Below, piece after piece: positions 20,794 through 29,680 of a stretch of 64,000 bases of DNA. The notes under the pieces were generated by a model that saw only the letters and a program-made list of their open reading frames with translations, searched no databases and had not been told where the DNA came from. Every line of letters starts with the position of its first letter. Position 1 is the first letter of the stretch. The position numbers and the translations under genes are program-made. Origin of the DNA: Burkholderiales bacterium 70-64 (GTDB taxonomy: Bacteria > Pseudomonadota > Gammaproteobacteria > Burkholderiales > Burkholderiaceae_E); contig MKUQ01000021.1 of assembly GCA_001898645.1 (NCBI GenBank), positions 1 to 64,000 on the forward strand, in the 5' to 3' direction.

Positions 20794-21837
20794 ATGTCGT
20801 GGCTGCGCACCCGCCTGTTCTCCACGCCGCTGAACGCGGCGCTCACCATGGTCCTGCTCGCGCTGCTGGCCTGGGGCCTGCCCCCGGCGCTGCGCTGGCT
20901 GGTGCTCGACGCGGTCTGGGGCAAGGCGCCGGCGGCCGCCTGCGACGCGGTGCGCGGCCACGGGGCCTGCTGGGCGGTGGTGGCCGAGAAGTACCGCTTC
21001 ATGCTCTTCGGGGTGTACCCGTACGCGCTGCAGTGGCGCCCGGCCGCCGTGGTGGCGCTGCTCACCGCGCTGCTGGCGGTCTCGGGCGTGAAGGCGCTCT
21101 GGCGCCCCTGGCTGGCCGCGGTCTGGGCCGCCGGCATCGCCCTCACCTTCTGGCTGATGAGCGGCGGCCTCGGCCTGGAGCCGGTGCGCACCGAGCAGTG
21201 GGGCGGCCTGCCGGTGACCCTGATCCTGGCCATCTTCGGCGCGGCCTTCGCCTTCCCGCTCGGGGTGCTGCTCGCCCTGGGCCGGCGCTCGCGGCTGCCC
21301 GTGGTGCGCGCGCTCTCGGTGGTGTACATCGAGGCGGTGCGCGGCGTGCCGCTGATCACCCTGCTGTTCATGGCCTCGGTGATGTTCGCCCTGTTCCTGC
21401 CCGAGGGGATGCGCATCGAGCAGCTGCTGCGCGCGCAGGTCGCCATCATCCTGTTCGTGGCCGCCTATCTCGCCGAGGCGGTGCGCGGCGGGCTGCAGGC
21501 GGTGCCGCGCGGCCAGTACGAGGCGGCCGAGGCGCTCGGGCTGGGCTACTGGAAGGCCACCGCGCTGGTGATCCTGCCGCAGGCGCTGCGCGTCGCCATC
21601 CCTTCCATCGTCAACAGCTTCATCTCGCTGTTCAAGGACACCTCGCTGGTGGTGATCATCGCCATCTTCGATTTCGCCTACGCGGTGAAGAAATCGGTGG
21701 AGACCGACTTCGCCTGGAAGAAATACTTCATCGAGGCGTTCCTGTTCTCGATCCTCGTGTACTGGATCTACTGCTTCGCCATGTCGAAGTACAGCCAGCG
21801 GCTCGAGCGCGAGCTCGCGCGCGGCACCCGCCGCTGA
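20794..21837 (+). CDS. aapM: General L-amino acid ABC transporter, permease AapM
   Basis: Second membrane permease of the importer, 347 residues with about eight helices. The EAA contact loop reads [20 protein letters not shown], followed by [16 protein letters not shown]. The extended N-terminal half with [20 protein letters not shown] is typical of AapM/BztC. The ATG follows the aapQ stop by four bases, which indicates coupled translation. A gap of 86 bp with a small tandem repeat separates it from aapP. Confidence 0.92.
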   Translation: MSWLRTRLFSTPLNAALTMVLLALLAWGLPPALRWLVLDAVWGKAPAAACDAVRGHGACWAVVAEKYRFMLFGVYPYALQWRPAAVVALLTALLAVSGVKALWRPWLAAVWAAGIALTFWLMSGGLGLEPVRTEQWGGLPVTLILAIFGAAFAFPLGVLLALGRRSRLPVVRALSVVYIEAVRGVPLITLLFMASVMFALFLPEGMRIEQLLRAQVAIILFVAAYLAEAVRGGLQAVPRGQYEAAEALGLGYWKATALVILPQALRVAIPSIVNSFISLFKDTSLVVIIAIFDFAYAVKKSVETDFAWKKYFIEAFLFSILVYWIYCFAMSKYSQRLERELARGTRR

Positions 21838-21860
21838 GCGCCGCGGCCGATCGAGCACGC

Positions 21861-21888
21861 CCCGAGCGCAGGCACCCGAGCGCAGGCA
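21861..21888. repeat. Two perfect 14-bp tandem repeats between aapM and aapP
   Basis: CCCGAGCGCAGGCA occurs twice back to back in the short gap before the ATPase gene. It looks like replication slippage; no regulatory role is suggested by the sequence. Confidence 0.6.
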
Positions 21889-21923
21889 CCCGACCCGGAC
21901 ACCCCGACCCAGGAAGCCCAACG

Positions 21924-22715
21924 ATGCCCCACTCCCCCACGATCGGCCCGGATGCCGGCGCACCGGCGGCCGCCGGCGACGCGCCGGCCATCCTCATCGA
22001 GGGGCTGAGCAAGTGGTTCGGCGACTTCCAGGTGCTCAGGAACATCGACCTGCGCATCGCCCGCGGCGAGCGCATCGTGATCTGCGGCCCCTCGGGGTCG
22101 GGCAAGTCGACGCTGATCCGCTGCATCAACCGGCTCGAGCCGCACCAGCAGGGACGCATCGTGGTCAACGGCACCGAGCTCACCGACGACCTCAAGCGCA
22201 TCGACGCAGTGCGCTCGAGCGTCGGCATGGTGTTCCAGCACTTCAACCTGTTCCCCCACCTCACCGTGCTCGAGAACTGCACGCTGGCGCCGATCTGGGT
22301 GCTCAGGCGCCCCCGGGCCGAGGCGCAGGCCGCCGCGATGCGGCTGCTCGAGCGGGTGCGCATCGCCGATCAGGCGCGCAAGTACCCGGGGCAGCTCTCC
22401 GGCGGCCAGCAGCAGCGCGTGGCGATCGCGCGCGCGCTGTGCATGAACCCCTCGATCATGCTGTTCGACGAGCCGACCTCGGCGCTCGACCCTGAGATGG
22501 TCAAGGAGGTGCTCGACACCATGATCATGCTGGCCGGCGAGGGCATGACCATGCTGTGCGTCACGCACGAGATGGGCTTCGCCAGGGCGGTCGCCGACCG
22601 GGTGATCTTCATGGACCAGGGCGAGATCGTGGAGCAGGATATCCCGGAGCGCTTCTTCGGCGCGCCGCGCAACGAGCGCACCCGGCAGTTCCTCAGCCAG
22701 GTGCTGCACCGCTGA
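21924..22715 (+). CDS. aapP: General L-amino acid ABC transporter, ATP-binding protein
   Basis: Cytoplasmic ATPase of the importer, 263 residues. Walker [10 protein letters not shown]-loop [16 protein letters not shown], signature [15 protein letters not shown], Walker [17 protein letters not shown] and switch His in [15 protein letters not shown] are all present. The first 25 residues are a Pro/Ala-rich extension; the conserved domain begins at [14 protein letters not shown]. Last gene of the aapJQMP run. Confidence 0.93.
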   Translation: MPHSPTIGPDAGAPAAAGDAPAILIEGLSKWFGDFQVLRNIDLRIARGERIVICGPSGSGKSTLIRCINRLEPHQQGRIVVNGTELTDDLKRIDAVRSSVGMVFQHFNLFPHLTVLENCTLAPIWVLRRPRAEAQAAAMRLLERVRIADQARKYPGQLSGGQQQRVAIARALCMNPSIMLFDEPTSALDPEMVKEVLDTMIMLAGEGMTMLCVTHEMGFARAVADRVIFMDQGEIVEQDIPERFFGAPRNERTRQFLSQVLHR

Positions 22716-22718
22716 GGT

Positions 22719-23291
22719 TCAGAACGGCCCGACCACCACGTCGAGCGCGTGGCGCACGTGCAGCGTGAGCGCGAGCGCGGCCTGGTCGTTCTCGCCGAGG
22801 ATGCTCGCCGCCAGCGGCAGGTAGGCGCGCTCCTCGAACTGCGCGTGCGCGGCGTAGGTATCGCACAGCCGGCTGACGATGCCGCCGTCGAGCGCCGCCG
22901 GCTTGCCGCGCGCGATGCGCGTGAGCGCCGGCTCGATGGCCTTCCAGTCGGCCTCGATCTCGCGGTGCTCGCTGGTCAGGCGCGAGGCCAGTGCGGCCAC
23001 CAGCGCCGCTTCGTCGCCCCGGGCGGCGCTGCGCGCGACCGCCGGGAACAGCGCCTCCTCTTCCTCGGCATGATGCTCGAACACCGCGTCGCGGAAGAAG
23101 CGCAGCAGCTCGGCGGCCGTCTCGCGCGCCGCGCGCGACTCGGCCCCCGGCTGCGCCAGGCGCCCCGGCAGGGCGCGCAGCTGCTCGAGCCGCAGCAGGA
23201 TGCCGGCATGGCTCTGCGAGAAGTCGTGCAGCGGCTGATCGCGCCGGCCGGCCGGCGCCGCGGGGGCGGGTGCGGGGGGCTGGATGGCCAT
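22719..23291 (-). CDS. Hemerythrin HHE-domain protein
   Basis: 190-residue protein with a hemerythrin-like four-helix fold. Histidine/carboxylate ligands are visible in LHDFSQSHAGI, FEHHAEEEEALFPAV, SEHREIEADW and AHAQFEERAYLPLA, consistent with a non-heme di-iron site that could bind oxygen or nitric oxide or sense iron. The first 20 residues are a flexible Pro/Ala segment. It abuts the FAD oxidase gene (upstream on the same strand) by one base, suggesting an operon. No function is proven for this domain group. Confidence 0.82.
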   Translation of the reverse strand: MAIQPPAPAPAAPAGRRDQPLHDFSQSHAGILLRLEQLRALPGRLAQPGAESRAARETAAELLRFFRDAVFEHHAEEEEALFPAVARSAARGDEAALVAALASRLTSEHREIEADWKAIEPALTRIARGKPAALDGGIVSRLCDTYAAHAQFEERAYLPLAASILGENDQAALALTLHVRHALDVVVGPF

Positions 23292-23292
23292 G

Positions 23293-24705
23293 TCAGAGCG
23301 CGAAGATCTTGCCCGGATTGAGGATGTTGTCCGGATCGAGCGCGCGCTTGATCCGGCGCATCAGATCGAGCGCATCGTCTCCGGCCTCCTCCTCGAGGAA
23401 GCGCATCTTGTGCAGGCCCACGCCGTGCTCGCCGGTGCAGGTGCCGTCCATGGACAGCGCCAGGCGCACGATGGCGTCGTTCAGCCGCTCGGCCTCGGCC
23501 ATCTCCGCCGGGTCGTCGGGATCGATGACCAGCATCGAATGGAAGTTGCCGTCGCCGACGTGGCCGACGATCATGGTCGGGAAGCTCGCGCTGTCGAGGA
23601 TGCGCCGCGCGCCGGTGATGGATTCGCTCAGCCGCGAGATCGGCACGCAGGTGTCGGTGGTGATCGCGCGGGCGCCCGGGCGCACCTGCAGCCCGGCGAA
23701 ATAGACGTTGTGCCGCGCGGTCCACAGGCGCGTGCGGTCCTCCGGGCGCGTCGCCCATTCGAAGTCCTGGCCGCCGAGCTCGTGCGCGATCTGCTGCGCC
23801 AGCTCCGCCTGCTCGTGCACCGAGGTCTCGCTGCCGTGGAATTCGAAGAACAGCGTCGGCGCCTCGCGCAGCGTGGTGTGGCTGTAGGCGTTGATGGCGC
23901 GGATCGAGCGCTCGCAGACGTACTCGCAGCGCGCCACCGGCACGCCGAGCTGGATGATGCGGATCACCGCGTCGATGGCCTGCGCCAGGCTCGGAAAGCT
24001 CACCACCGCCGCCGACATCGCCTCGGGCACCGGGTACAGGCGCACCGTGACCTCGGTGATCACCCCCAGCGTGCCCTCGGAGCCGACGAACAGGCGCGTG
24101 AGGTCGTAGCCCGCCGAAGACTTCTTCGCGCGGCTCGCCGTGCGCACCACCTTGCCGTCGGCGGTGACCACCGTGAGGCCGAGCACGTTCTCCTTCATCG
24201 TGCCGTAGCGCACCGCATTCGTGCCCGAGGCACGCGTGGCCGCCATGCCGCCCAGGCTGGCATCGGCGCCCGGATCGATCGGGAAGAACAGGCCGGTGGA
24301 CTTCAGCGCCTCGTTGAGCTGCTTGCGCGTGACCCCGGCCTGCACCGTGGCCGTGAGGTCTTCGGCGTTGATCGCCAGCACGCGGTTCATGCGCGACACG
24401 TCGATCGAGATGCCGCCGTGCACCGCCAGCAGGTGCCCCTCGAGCGAAGAGCCGACCCCGTAGGCGATGACCGGGACGCGCCGGGCGCGGCACTGCGCGA
24501 CGACCTCCGCGACCTCCTCGGTGGTGTGGGCGAACACCACTGCGTCGGGCGGCGTGGGAGGAAACGGCGATTCGTCGCGGCCATGGTGCTCGCACACCGC
24601 GGCTGCGGTGCTGAAGCGTTCGCCGAAGCGCTCGCGCAGCGACGCCGCCAGGGCCTCGGGCAGCGGCCTGCGCAGTGCCTCGGGAAAAGCCTGCGGATGG
24701 TTCAT
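23293..24705 (-). CDS. FAD-linked oxidase, D-lactate dehydrogenase/glycolate oxidase family
   Basis: 470-residue flavoprotein of the GlcD/Dld family. The PCMH FAD domain contains PVIAYGVGSSLEGHLLAVHG and GGMAATRASGTNAVRYGTM. The C-terminal FAD-oxidase domain has VGHVGDGNFHSMLVIDPDD (metal/substrate region) and ends with CTGEHGVGLHKMRFLEEEAG and DPDNILNPGKIFAL. It resembles eukaryote-like D-lactate dehydrogenases more than the glycolate enzyme at the left end of the window. ATG at 24705, preceded by GGAGGTCGGC. It lies just downstream of a DUF364 gene on the same strand. Confidence 0.88.
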   Translation of the reverse strand: MNHPQAFPEALRRPLPEALAASLRERFGERFSTAAAVCEHHGRDESPFPPTPPDAVVFAHTTEEVAEVVAQCRARRVPVIAYGVGSSLEGHLLAVHGGISIDVSRMNRVLAINAEDLTATVQAGVTRKQLNEALKSTGLFFPIDPGADASLGGMAATRASGTNAVRYGTMKENVLGLTVVTADGKVVRTASRAKKSSAGYDLTRLFVGSEGTLGVITEVTVRLYPVPEAMSAAVVSFPSLAQAIDAVIRIIQLGVPVARCEYVCERSIRAINAYSHTTLREAPTLFFEFHGSETSVHEQAELAQQIAHELGGQDFEWATRPEDRTRLWTARHNVYFAGLQVRPGARAITTDTCVPISRLSESITGARRILDSASFPTMIVGHVGDGNFHSMLVIDPDDPAEMAEAERLNDAIVRLALSMDGTCTGEHGVGLHKMRFLEEEAGDDALDLMRRIKRALDPDNILNPGKIFAL

Positions 24706-24719
24706 GCCGACCTCCGGAT

Positions 24720-24746
24720 CTAGGAGTCCGTCGGAGTCGAAGCCGG
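24720..24746. repeat. Solitary end of the CTAG-associated palindromic element
   Basis: CTAG followed by GAGTCCGTCGGAGTCGAAGCCGG closely matches the end of the 165-bp element at 12403 (GAGTCTGTCGGAGTTGAAGCCGG), with the same CTAG junction. No second end was found here. It overlaps the last codons of the DUF364 gene: the TAG stop is part of CTAG, and the last residues (roughly PASTPTDS) come from the element. Confidence 0.6.
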
Positions 24747-25718
24747 TCCGCGCCGGGTCGCGGCGCCTGCGGCCAGCCGCAGCGTGACGCGCGTCACCGA
24801 CTTCTCGAAGAAATGGTATCCCGAACCGCCCTCGGCGAGCATCTCCAGCAGCGTATCCGGATCGGTGACCCGGGTGCCGCCGAGCACGGTGACGCCGCGC
24901 CGCACATACGGCGGCGTGAACAGCGTCGCGGTCGGCCCGACCACCGCGGCCTCGGCGCCCGGACGCAGCAGGTGCAGCAGCCCATCGAGGCTGCCGTTGA
25001 CCAGGGCGGTGCCGGTGGTGATGAACACGTCGGCGTGCGGCACCACCTCGGGCGCCCGGTCGGCGGGCACGTAGTAGGGCATCTCGTCGGGCTTGAGCGT
25101 GGCCGGGTCCATCTCCAGCACGTTGAACGGCTGGTGACGCCGGCGCAGCTCGCGCATGTAGGGCGGGAAGGCGCCGACCAGCGCCACCCGGGCGCCGGCG
25201 GGGATGTCCAGCTCCTCGAAGGCGTCGCCTTCGTGCTGCACCACGCCCGGGGCCAGCCCGTCGCGCTGCCACAGCGTCTCGGCCAGCGCATTCAGGGTGG
25301 CGATGGCCAGCGCCCGGCGCAGGTCGAGCCCGCGGTAGAGGTCGTCGAGCAACTCGCGCACCGGCTTGCCGGCGAGCTTGCCCGGCGTGGGCATGGCCCG
25401 CGCCGAGCTCGGGCAGCACACCGCCTCGGGGACGCTGCGGATCGGCGTCGCGCACAGCCCGCCGACGCCGTTCACGAGCTTCACGCCGGTGAAGAACAGG
25501 CCGAGCACGGCACGCTCCACGCGCAGGGCATCCAGCTCGGGGCCGAGCCGCTCGGCCACCGCGCGATGCAGCTCGGCCAGCAGCGGCGGCTGGACGCCGG
25601 CCGCGGGCGTGCGGCCGGCAGCCGGCGCCGCGACGCCTGCCGAGGATGCCGCAGCGCCCGCCGCGGATGCCGGCGCAGGCTCGCGCTGGAGAGTGAGGGT
25701 ATTGGTGTCCGTGCTCAT
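24720..25718 (-). CDS. DUF364-type putative metal-chelating domain protein
   Basis: 332-residue cytoplasmic protein. After a low-complexity Ala-rich N-terminus (about 1-45), a region with GVKLVNGVGGLCATPI and EAVCCPSSARAMP carries three conserved cysteines. A Rossmann-like half follows with VALVGAFPPYMREL, FNVLEMDP, DVFITTGTALVNGSLD and AAVVGPTATLFTPPY. This matches DUF4213/DUF364 proteins, described as possible heavy-metal chelators. The last residues and the stop codon come from a repeat element. It lies upstream of, and in line with, the FAD oxidase gene. Function is unknown; a role in metal or cofactor handling is inferred only. Confidence 0.75.
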   Translation of the reverse strand: MSTDTNTLTLQREPAPASAAGAAASSAGVAAPAAGRTPAAGVQPPLLAELHRAVAERLGPELDALRVERAVLGLFFTGVKLVNGVGGLCATPIRSVPEAVCCPSSARAMPTPGKLAGKPVRELLDDLYRGLDLRRALAIATLNALAETLWQRDGLAPGVVQHEGDAFEELDIPAGARVALVGAFPPYMRELRRRHQPFNVLEMDPATLKPDEMPYYVPADRAPEVVPHADVFITTGTALVNGSLDGLLHLLRPGAEAAVVGPTATLFTPPYVRRGVTVLGGTRVTDPDTLLEMLAEGGSGYHFFEKSVTRVTLRLAAGAATRRGPASTPTDS

Positions 25719-25833
25719 GATCCGGTTCCCGTCAGGGTTGAGGGCTATCGATGAAGATTACTCTTGTATATTGCTTTTTGCATCGAGCGTACACTCGGAA
25801 TCTTCGCATCAGTGCACGCCGGAGACCACCGCC

Positions 25834-26400
25834 ATGGGATACCGACTCTCGAAGATCGCCACGCGCACCGGCGACGACGGCACCACCGGCCTCGGCGACG
25901 GCAGCCGCACGCACAAGGGCGGCCCGCGCATCCAGGCGATCGGCGAGGTCGACGAGCTGAACAGCACCATCGGGCTGCTGCTCACCGAAGAGCTGCCCGA
26001 GGCGGTGCGCACGCAGCTCCTGGCCATCCAGCAGGACCTCTTCGACCTGGGCGGAGAGCTGTGCATCCCGGGCTTCGAGAACGTGCGCGACAGCCAGGTC
26101 GCGCAGCTCGACGCATGGCTGGAGAGCCACAATGCCGCGCTGCCGCGCCTGCAGGAATTCGTGCTGCCGGGCGGCTCGCGCGCCGCCGCGTTCGCGCACC
26201 TGGCGCGCACCGTGTGCCGGCGTGCCGAGCGCGCGGTGGTGGCGCTCGGGCGGGCCGAAACCGTGCGGCCGACCTGCCGCCAGTATCTCAACCGCCTGTC
26301 CGACCTGATGTTCGTGCTCGCCCGCGTGCTCAACCGGCATGCCGGCGTAGGCGACGTGATGTGGCAGAAGGATCAGGCGTCGCGTGCGGCTTCGAGGTAG
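25834..26400 (+). CDS. Cob(I)yrinic acid a,c-diamide adenosyltransferase, PduO type
   Basis: ATP:cob(I)alamin adenosyltransferase, 188 residues, which makes adenosylcobalamin in the cytoplasm. Hallmarks are the ATP-binding start KIATRTGDDGTTGLGDGSR, IGEVDELNSTIG, and the C-terminal region VCRRAERAVVAL with the active-site arginines. ATG at 25834 follows GGAGACCACCGCC. The 115-bp gap upstream is AT-rich for this genome and probably holds promoters for this gene and the divergent DUF364 gene. Its 3' end overlaps the convergent cNMP-binding gene by 28 bp. It implies that the cell uses B12-dependent enzymes. Confidence 0.9.
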   Translation: MGYRLSKIATRTGDDGTTGLGDGSRTHKGGPRIQAIGEVDELNSTIGLLLTEELPEAVRTQLLAIQQDLFDLGGELCIPGFENVRDSQVAQLDAWLESHNAALPRLQEFVLPGGSRAAAFAHLARTVCRRAERAVVALGRAETVRPTCRQYLNRLSDLMFVLARVLNRHAGVGDVMWQKDQASRAASR

Positions 26401-26966
26401 GACACCAGCTTGGCGCTGGTCTGGCGCAGCCGCTCCGAGAGCAGCTGCACCAGCTTGAGCAGGATCTTGTTGCCCAGCTTGGGCTCCTCGCCGAGCACCA
26501 GCATGAGGGCGTCGCGCGTGAGCACCGCGATGCGGCTGTTCTCGAGCGTGACGCACGAGGCGAAGCGCGGCTCGCCGTCGAACATCGACATCTCGCCCAG
26601 CGAATGGCCGGAGTGCGCCACGGCGATGCGCGAGGGATAGTTGTAGCGGTTGCGCCGCAGGACATCGACCATGCCCTGCATCAGCAGCATCATGAAGTCG
26701 CCCGTCTCGCCTTCATTGATGACGGTGACCCCCGGAGGCGCCTCGTAGACGTACATGAAGGTGCCGAGCTTGCGCGTCTCGGCCATGTCAAGCCCCGAGA
26801 ACAGCGGCGTCTTGGCCATCAGCGCGTGGATCTGGTCGGCGAACTCGCTGGCCCGCCCGACCGGACGCAGCCCCAGCGCCAGCAGGCGTTCATGGGGAGT
26901 ACGCTTGCCCGACGCCGCTGCGGCGGATGTCGTCGGGGGCGAAGTCGCGCCTTGAACCGCTTCCAT
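26373..26966 (-). CDS. Cyclic nucleotide-binding domain protein without DNA-binding domain
   Basis: 197-residue protein with one CAP/cNMP-binding beta-barrel (about residues 50-170), including FSGLDMAETRKLGTFMYVYE, VINEGETGDFMMLLMQG and the phosphate-cassette-like GHSLGEMSMFDGEPRFASCV. No helix-turn-helix follows; the C-terminal helix KLGNKILLKLVQLLSERLRQ is typical of stand-alone regulatory subunits. The ATG at 26966 with GGAG upstream is preferred over an in-frame GTG at 26987. Partner and ligand are unknown. Confidence 0.8.
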   Translation of the reverse strand: MEAVQGATSPPTTSAAAASGKRTPHERLLALGLRPVGRASEFADQIHALMAKTPLFSGLDMAETRKLGTFMYVYEAPPGVTVINEGETGDFMMLLMQGMVDVLRRNRYNYPSRIAVAHSGHSLGEMSMFDGEPRFASCVTLENSRIAVLTRDALMLVLGEEPKLGNKILLKLVQLLSERLRQTSAKLVSYLEAARDA

Positions 26967-27071
26967 GGCTATCTCCGGTGACTCCACGTTTTTAGCATGA
27001 TACCTGCGCCGCGGGCCGGCGCGCCCGCCGGCCGCGGGGCGCGTGCCGACCGGCGGCCCGGGAGTCTGCCC

Positions 27072-28145
27072 TCACTCCTCGTCGGCCTCGACGAGGCGGC
27101 GTTTGCGCACGCCCTCGGCCAAGACGTCGAGCACACCCACCGTGTCGTCCCAGCCGATGCAGCCGTCGGTGATGCTCTGGCCGTAGACCAGCGGCCTGCC
27201 GGGGGTGAGGTCCTGGCGGCCGGCGAGCAGGTGGCTCTCGATCATCACCCCGAAGATGCGCGTGTCGCCGCCGGCCACCTGGCGCGCGATGTCGGCGGCC
27301 ACCGGCACCTGGTTCTCGGGCTTCTTCTGGCTGTTGCCGTGGCTCGCATCGATCATCAGCCGGCAGGCCAGTGCCGCGGCGGCCGCCTCGCGGCAGGCGG
27401 CGTCGACGCTGGCGGCGTCGAAGTTCGGCTGGCGGCCCCCGCGCAGGATCACGTGGCAGTCCTCGTTGCCGTTGGTCGAGACGATCGCCGAGTGCCCGCC
27501 CTTGGTCACCGACAGGAAATGATGCGGCTGCGAGGCGGCCTTGATGGCGTCGAAGGCGATCTTGAGGCTGCCGTCGGTGCCGTTCTTGAAGCCGACCGGG
27601 CACGACAGGCCGGAGGCCAGCTCGCGATGGACCTGCGACTCGGTGGTACGCGCGCCGATCGCCCCCCACGCGATCAGGTCGGCGATGTACTGCGGTGTGA
27701 TCATGTCGAGGAACTCGGTCCCGGCGGGCACCCCGAGCTCGTTGATGTCGAGCAGCAGCTCGCGCGCATGGCGCAGCCCCTTGTTGATATCGAAGCTGTC
27801 GTCGAGATCGGGGTCGTTGATCAGCCCCTTCCAGCCCACCGTCGTGCGCGGCTTCTCGAAGTACACGCGCATGACGATCTCCAGCTCGGGCGCCAGCCGC
27901 TCGCGCTCGGCGCGCAGCCGTCCGGCGTATTCGCGCGCCGCATCGGGGTTGTGGATGGAGCACGGCCCCACCACCACCACCAGCCGGTCGTCCATGCCGT
28001 GGAGGATGCGGTGGATCGCCTGGCGCGTGCCCGCGGTGGTGGCCGCGGCCCCCTCGCTGATCGGGAACTCGCGCAGCAGGTGTGAGGGAGGCGCGAGCTC
28101 CTTGATCGCGCGGATTCGCAGGTCGTCGGTGGTGATGGGGCTCAT
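27072..28145 (-). CDS. aroG: 3-deoxy-7-phosphoheptulonate (DAHP) synthase, class I
   Basis: First enzyme of aromatic amino-acid synthesis; condenses phosphoenolpyruvate with erythrose 4-phosphate. 357 residues, the AroF/G/H length. Motifs seen: VVVGPCSIHN, FEKPRTTVGWKGLINDP, AGTEFLDMITPQY, CPVGFKNGTDG, and the metal-binding DASHGNSQKKP. An N-terminal extension, where feedback inhibitors act in the family, is present. A leader peptide rich in Phe, Tyr and Trp plus an intrinsic terminator lie just upstream, so transcription is probably controlled by attenuation. Confidence 0.95.
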   Translation of the reverse strand: MSPITTDDLRIRAIKELAPPSHLLREFPISEGAAATTAGTRQAIHRILHGMDDRLVVVVGPCSIHNPDAAREYAGRLRAERERLAPELEIVMRVYFEKPRTTVGWKGLINDPDLDDSFDINKGLRHARELLLDINELGVPAGTEFLDMITPQYIADLIAWGAIGARTTESQVHRELASGLSCPVGFKNGTDGSLKIAFDAIKAASQPHHFLSVTKGGHSAIVSTNGNEDCHVILRGGRQPNFDAASVDAACREAAAAALACRLMIDASHGNSQKKPENQVPVAADIARQVAGGDTRIFGVMIESHLLAGRQDLTPGRPLVYGQSITDGCIGWDDTVGVLDVLAEGVRKRRLVEADEE

Positions 28146-28176
28146 GATGGCTTCGGTCGGGGCTGGTGGGTGGGGC

Positions 28177-28206
28177 AAAAAAAAAACCGCCGGGCGGGGC
28201 CGGCGG
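28177..28206 (-). terminator. Intrinsic terminator in the aroG leader (attenuator)
   Basis: On the minus strand CCGCCGG-CCCCGC-CCGGCGG forms a 7-bp all-GC stem and is followed by ten T residues. It sits about 30 bp before the aroG start and after the leader-peptide stop. The leader codons around residues 18-21 contain CCGGCGG, which could pair with the 5' arm and act as antiterminator. Confidence 0.85.
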
Positions 28207-28230
28207 TCGGATCGGATTCGGTTCGCTGCT

Positions 28231-28323
28231 TCAGGTCTTCGAACGTGCTCCCGACTCGTCCCGCCGGCGGCAGGAAAAGCCGTAAAAGAAGAAGCCGAAG
28301 AACCAGGGAGTGCGGTGCAGCAT
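28231..28323 (-). CDS. Aromatic-rich leader peptide of the aroG attenuator
   Basis: A 30-codon open frame, MLHRTPWFFGFFFYGFSCRR followed by ten more residues and TGA, lies between the MFS gene and aroG. Residues 7-16 contain one Trp, six Phe and one Tyr, far above chance. Together with the downstream GC hairpin and T-run this is the layout of a translation-coupled attenuator such as pheL or trpL. Ribosome stalling when charged tRNA-Phe (or Tyr/Trp) is scarce would prevent the terminator and allow aroG transcription. No strong ribosome site is seen, only an A-rich stretch. It starts ten bases after the MFS stop codon. Confidence 0.8.
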   Translation of the reverse strand: MLHRTPWFFGFFFYGFSCRRRDESGARSKT

Positions 28324-28332
28324 TTTTTTAGT

Positions 28333-29637
28333 TTACGGCCTCCCGGCGCCGACCGCAAGCGGCCGTACGCGCGGGATCCAGTAGCCCAGGATGGCCGCGC
28401 CCAGGAAGGCGAGCCAGGCCGAGGCGCCGATGCCGGCCGCCAGCGTCGCGGCGGCGGTCACCGCGGACAGCAGGGCCGGCCCGCCGGTTCCCCCGATGTC
28501 GGACAGCAGCCGCCACACGCCCAGGAAATGGGCGCGCCCGCGCGCCGGCGAGTGGTCGGCGCCGAGGGTCATCACGATGCCCGAGCCGAGGCCGTTGCCG
28601 AAGCCGACCAGCAGCGAGGCGAGCAGGAAAGGGATCACCGACGCGGTGAAGGGGATCGTCAGCAGCGCCACGCCCATGATCGCCATGCACGGCACCGCCA
28701 CCCAGTTGCGGCCCTTGGTGTCCATCAGCTTGCCGGCCGGATAGAACACCAGCATGTCGGCGGCGCTCGACAGGCCGTAGACCAGCGAGGCGCGGGCGGC
28801 ATCCAGGCCGATGTGCTCGGCCCACAGCGGGATGATCGCCTGGCGCGAGGCGCGCACGGCGCTGATCATCACGATCCCCATCCCCACGGTGAGGAACACC
28901 TTGCGGTGGGTCGCCATGATGGAGCGCAGCGTCGGCTCCGCCGCGGGCACGGCCGCGCCGCCCGGTGCGCCGCCCGGTGCGCCGCTTGATGCGCCGCTCC
29001 CCGTGCCGCCCGCAGCGCCGCCGGCCGCGCTGCTCTCCGCCGCGCCCGCGCCCGCGCCGGCGCCGCCGTCGCCCGGCAGATCGGCCATGCGGACCGCCAG
29101 CATCGCCGAGGCCAGCAGGGCCGCCATGCCCACCCACCAGGCACCCGACAGGCCGATGAAGTGGATCAGCCCGGCCGCCGCGAACGGCCCGATGAACAGG
29201 CCGATGCGCATCACGCCGCCGAGGGTCGACAGCGCCCGGGCGCGCAGGTAGAGCGGCACCGCCTCGGTGAGGTAGCTCAGGCGCGCCAAGTTGAACACGG
29301 CCGCCGACATGCCCACCATCACGATGCCGGTGGCGAAGCTGCCGATGCCCGGCGCCAGCAGGCACAGCAGCATGCCCAGCGCGCACCAGATCGACGCTCC
29401 GACGATGGCGCGGCGCTCGCCGTAGCGCGCGGTGATCAGCGAGGCGGGAAGGTTGCTGGCCAGCGAGCCGATGCCGATCAGGGTGACCACCAGGGCCGCC
29501 AGCGACACCGAGCCGCCGAGGTCGCGCACGCTCAGCGGCACGGCGGGCAGGATCGCGCCTTCTCCCAGCCCGAACAGGAAGGAGGGACCGAAGGCAGGAA
29601 CGGCAATCTTCCTGAGGCTGAAGGGCGCCGGGGACAC
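28333..29637 (-). CDS. Major facilitator superfamily transporter
   Basis: Inner-membrane carrier, 434 residues, about twelve helices in two halves. The half boundary is a long Gly/Ala/Pro-rich cytoplasmic loop (about residues 195-235) of low complexity. The first half has GIGSLASNLPASLITARYGERR (the helix 2-3 region) and the second has ADMLVFYPAGKLMDTKGRNW, which matches the MFS A-motif area. The GTG at 29637 is the only plausible start before helix 1; its ribosome site is weak. It diverges from the SDR gene with only about 40 bp between. The substrate is not identifiable. Confidence 0.82.
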   Translation of the reverse strand: MSPAPFSLRKIAVPAFGPSFLFGLGEGAILPAVPLSVRDLGGSVSLAALVVTLIGIGSLASNLPASLITARYGERRAIVGASIWCALGMLLCLLAPGIGSFATGIVMVGMSAAVFNLARLSYLTEAVPLYLRARALSTLGGVMRIGLFIGPFAAAGLIHFIGLSGAWWVGMAALLASAMLAVRMADLPGDGGAGAGAGAAESSAAGGAAGGTGSGASSGAPGGAPGGAAVPAAEPTLRSIMATHRKVFLTVGMGIVMISAVRASRQAIIPLWAEHIGLDAARASLVYGLSSAADMLVFYPAGKLMDTKGRNWVAVPCMAIMGVALLTIPFTASVIPFLLASLLVGFGNGLGSGIVMTLGADHSPARGRAHFLGVWRLLSDIGGTGGPALLSAVTAAATLAAGIGASAWLAFLGAAILGYWIPRVRPLAVGAGRP

Positions 29638-29680
29638 GCCCGCGAAGATAACATTCCAGCTCCGATCCCCGGAGAAGGCC

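Noticed and set aside
25719-25833. Cobalamin riboswitch before the adenosyltransferase gene
   Set aside because: The gap is only 115 bp and lacks the B12-box pattern; it only looks like an AT-rich promoter region.
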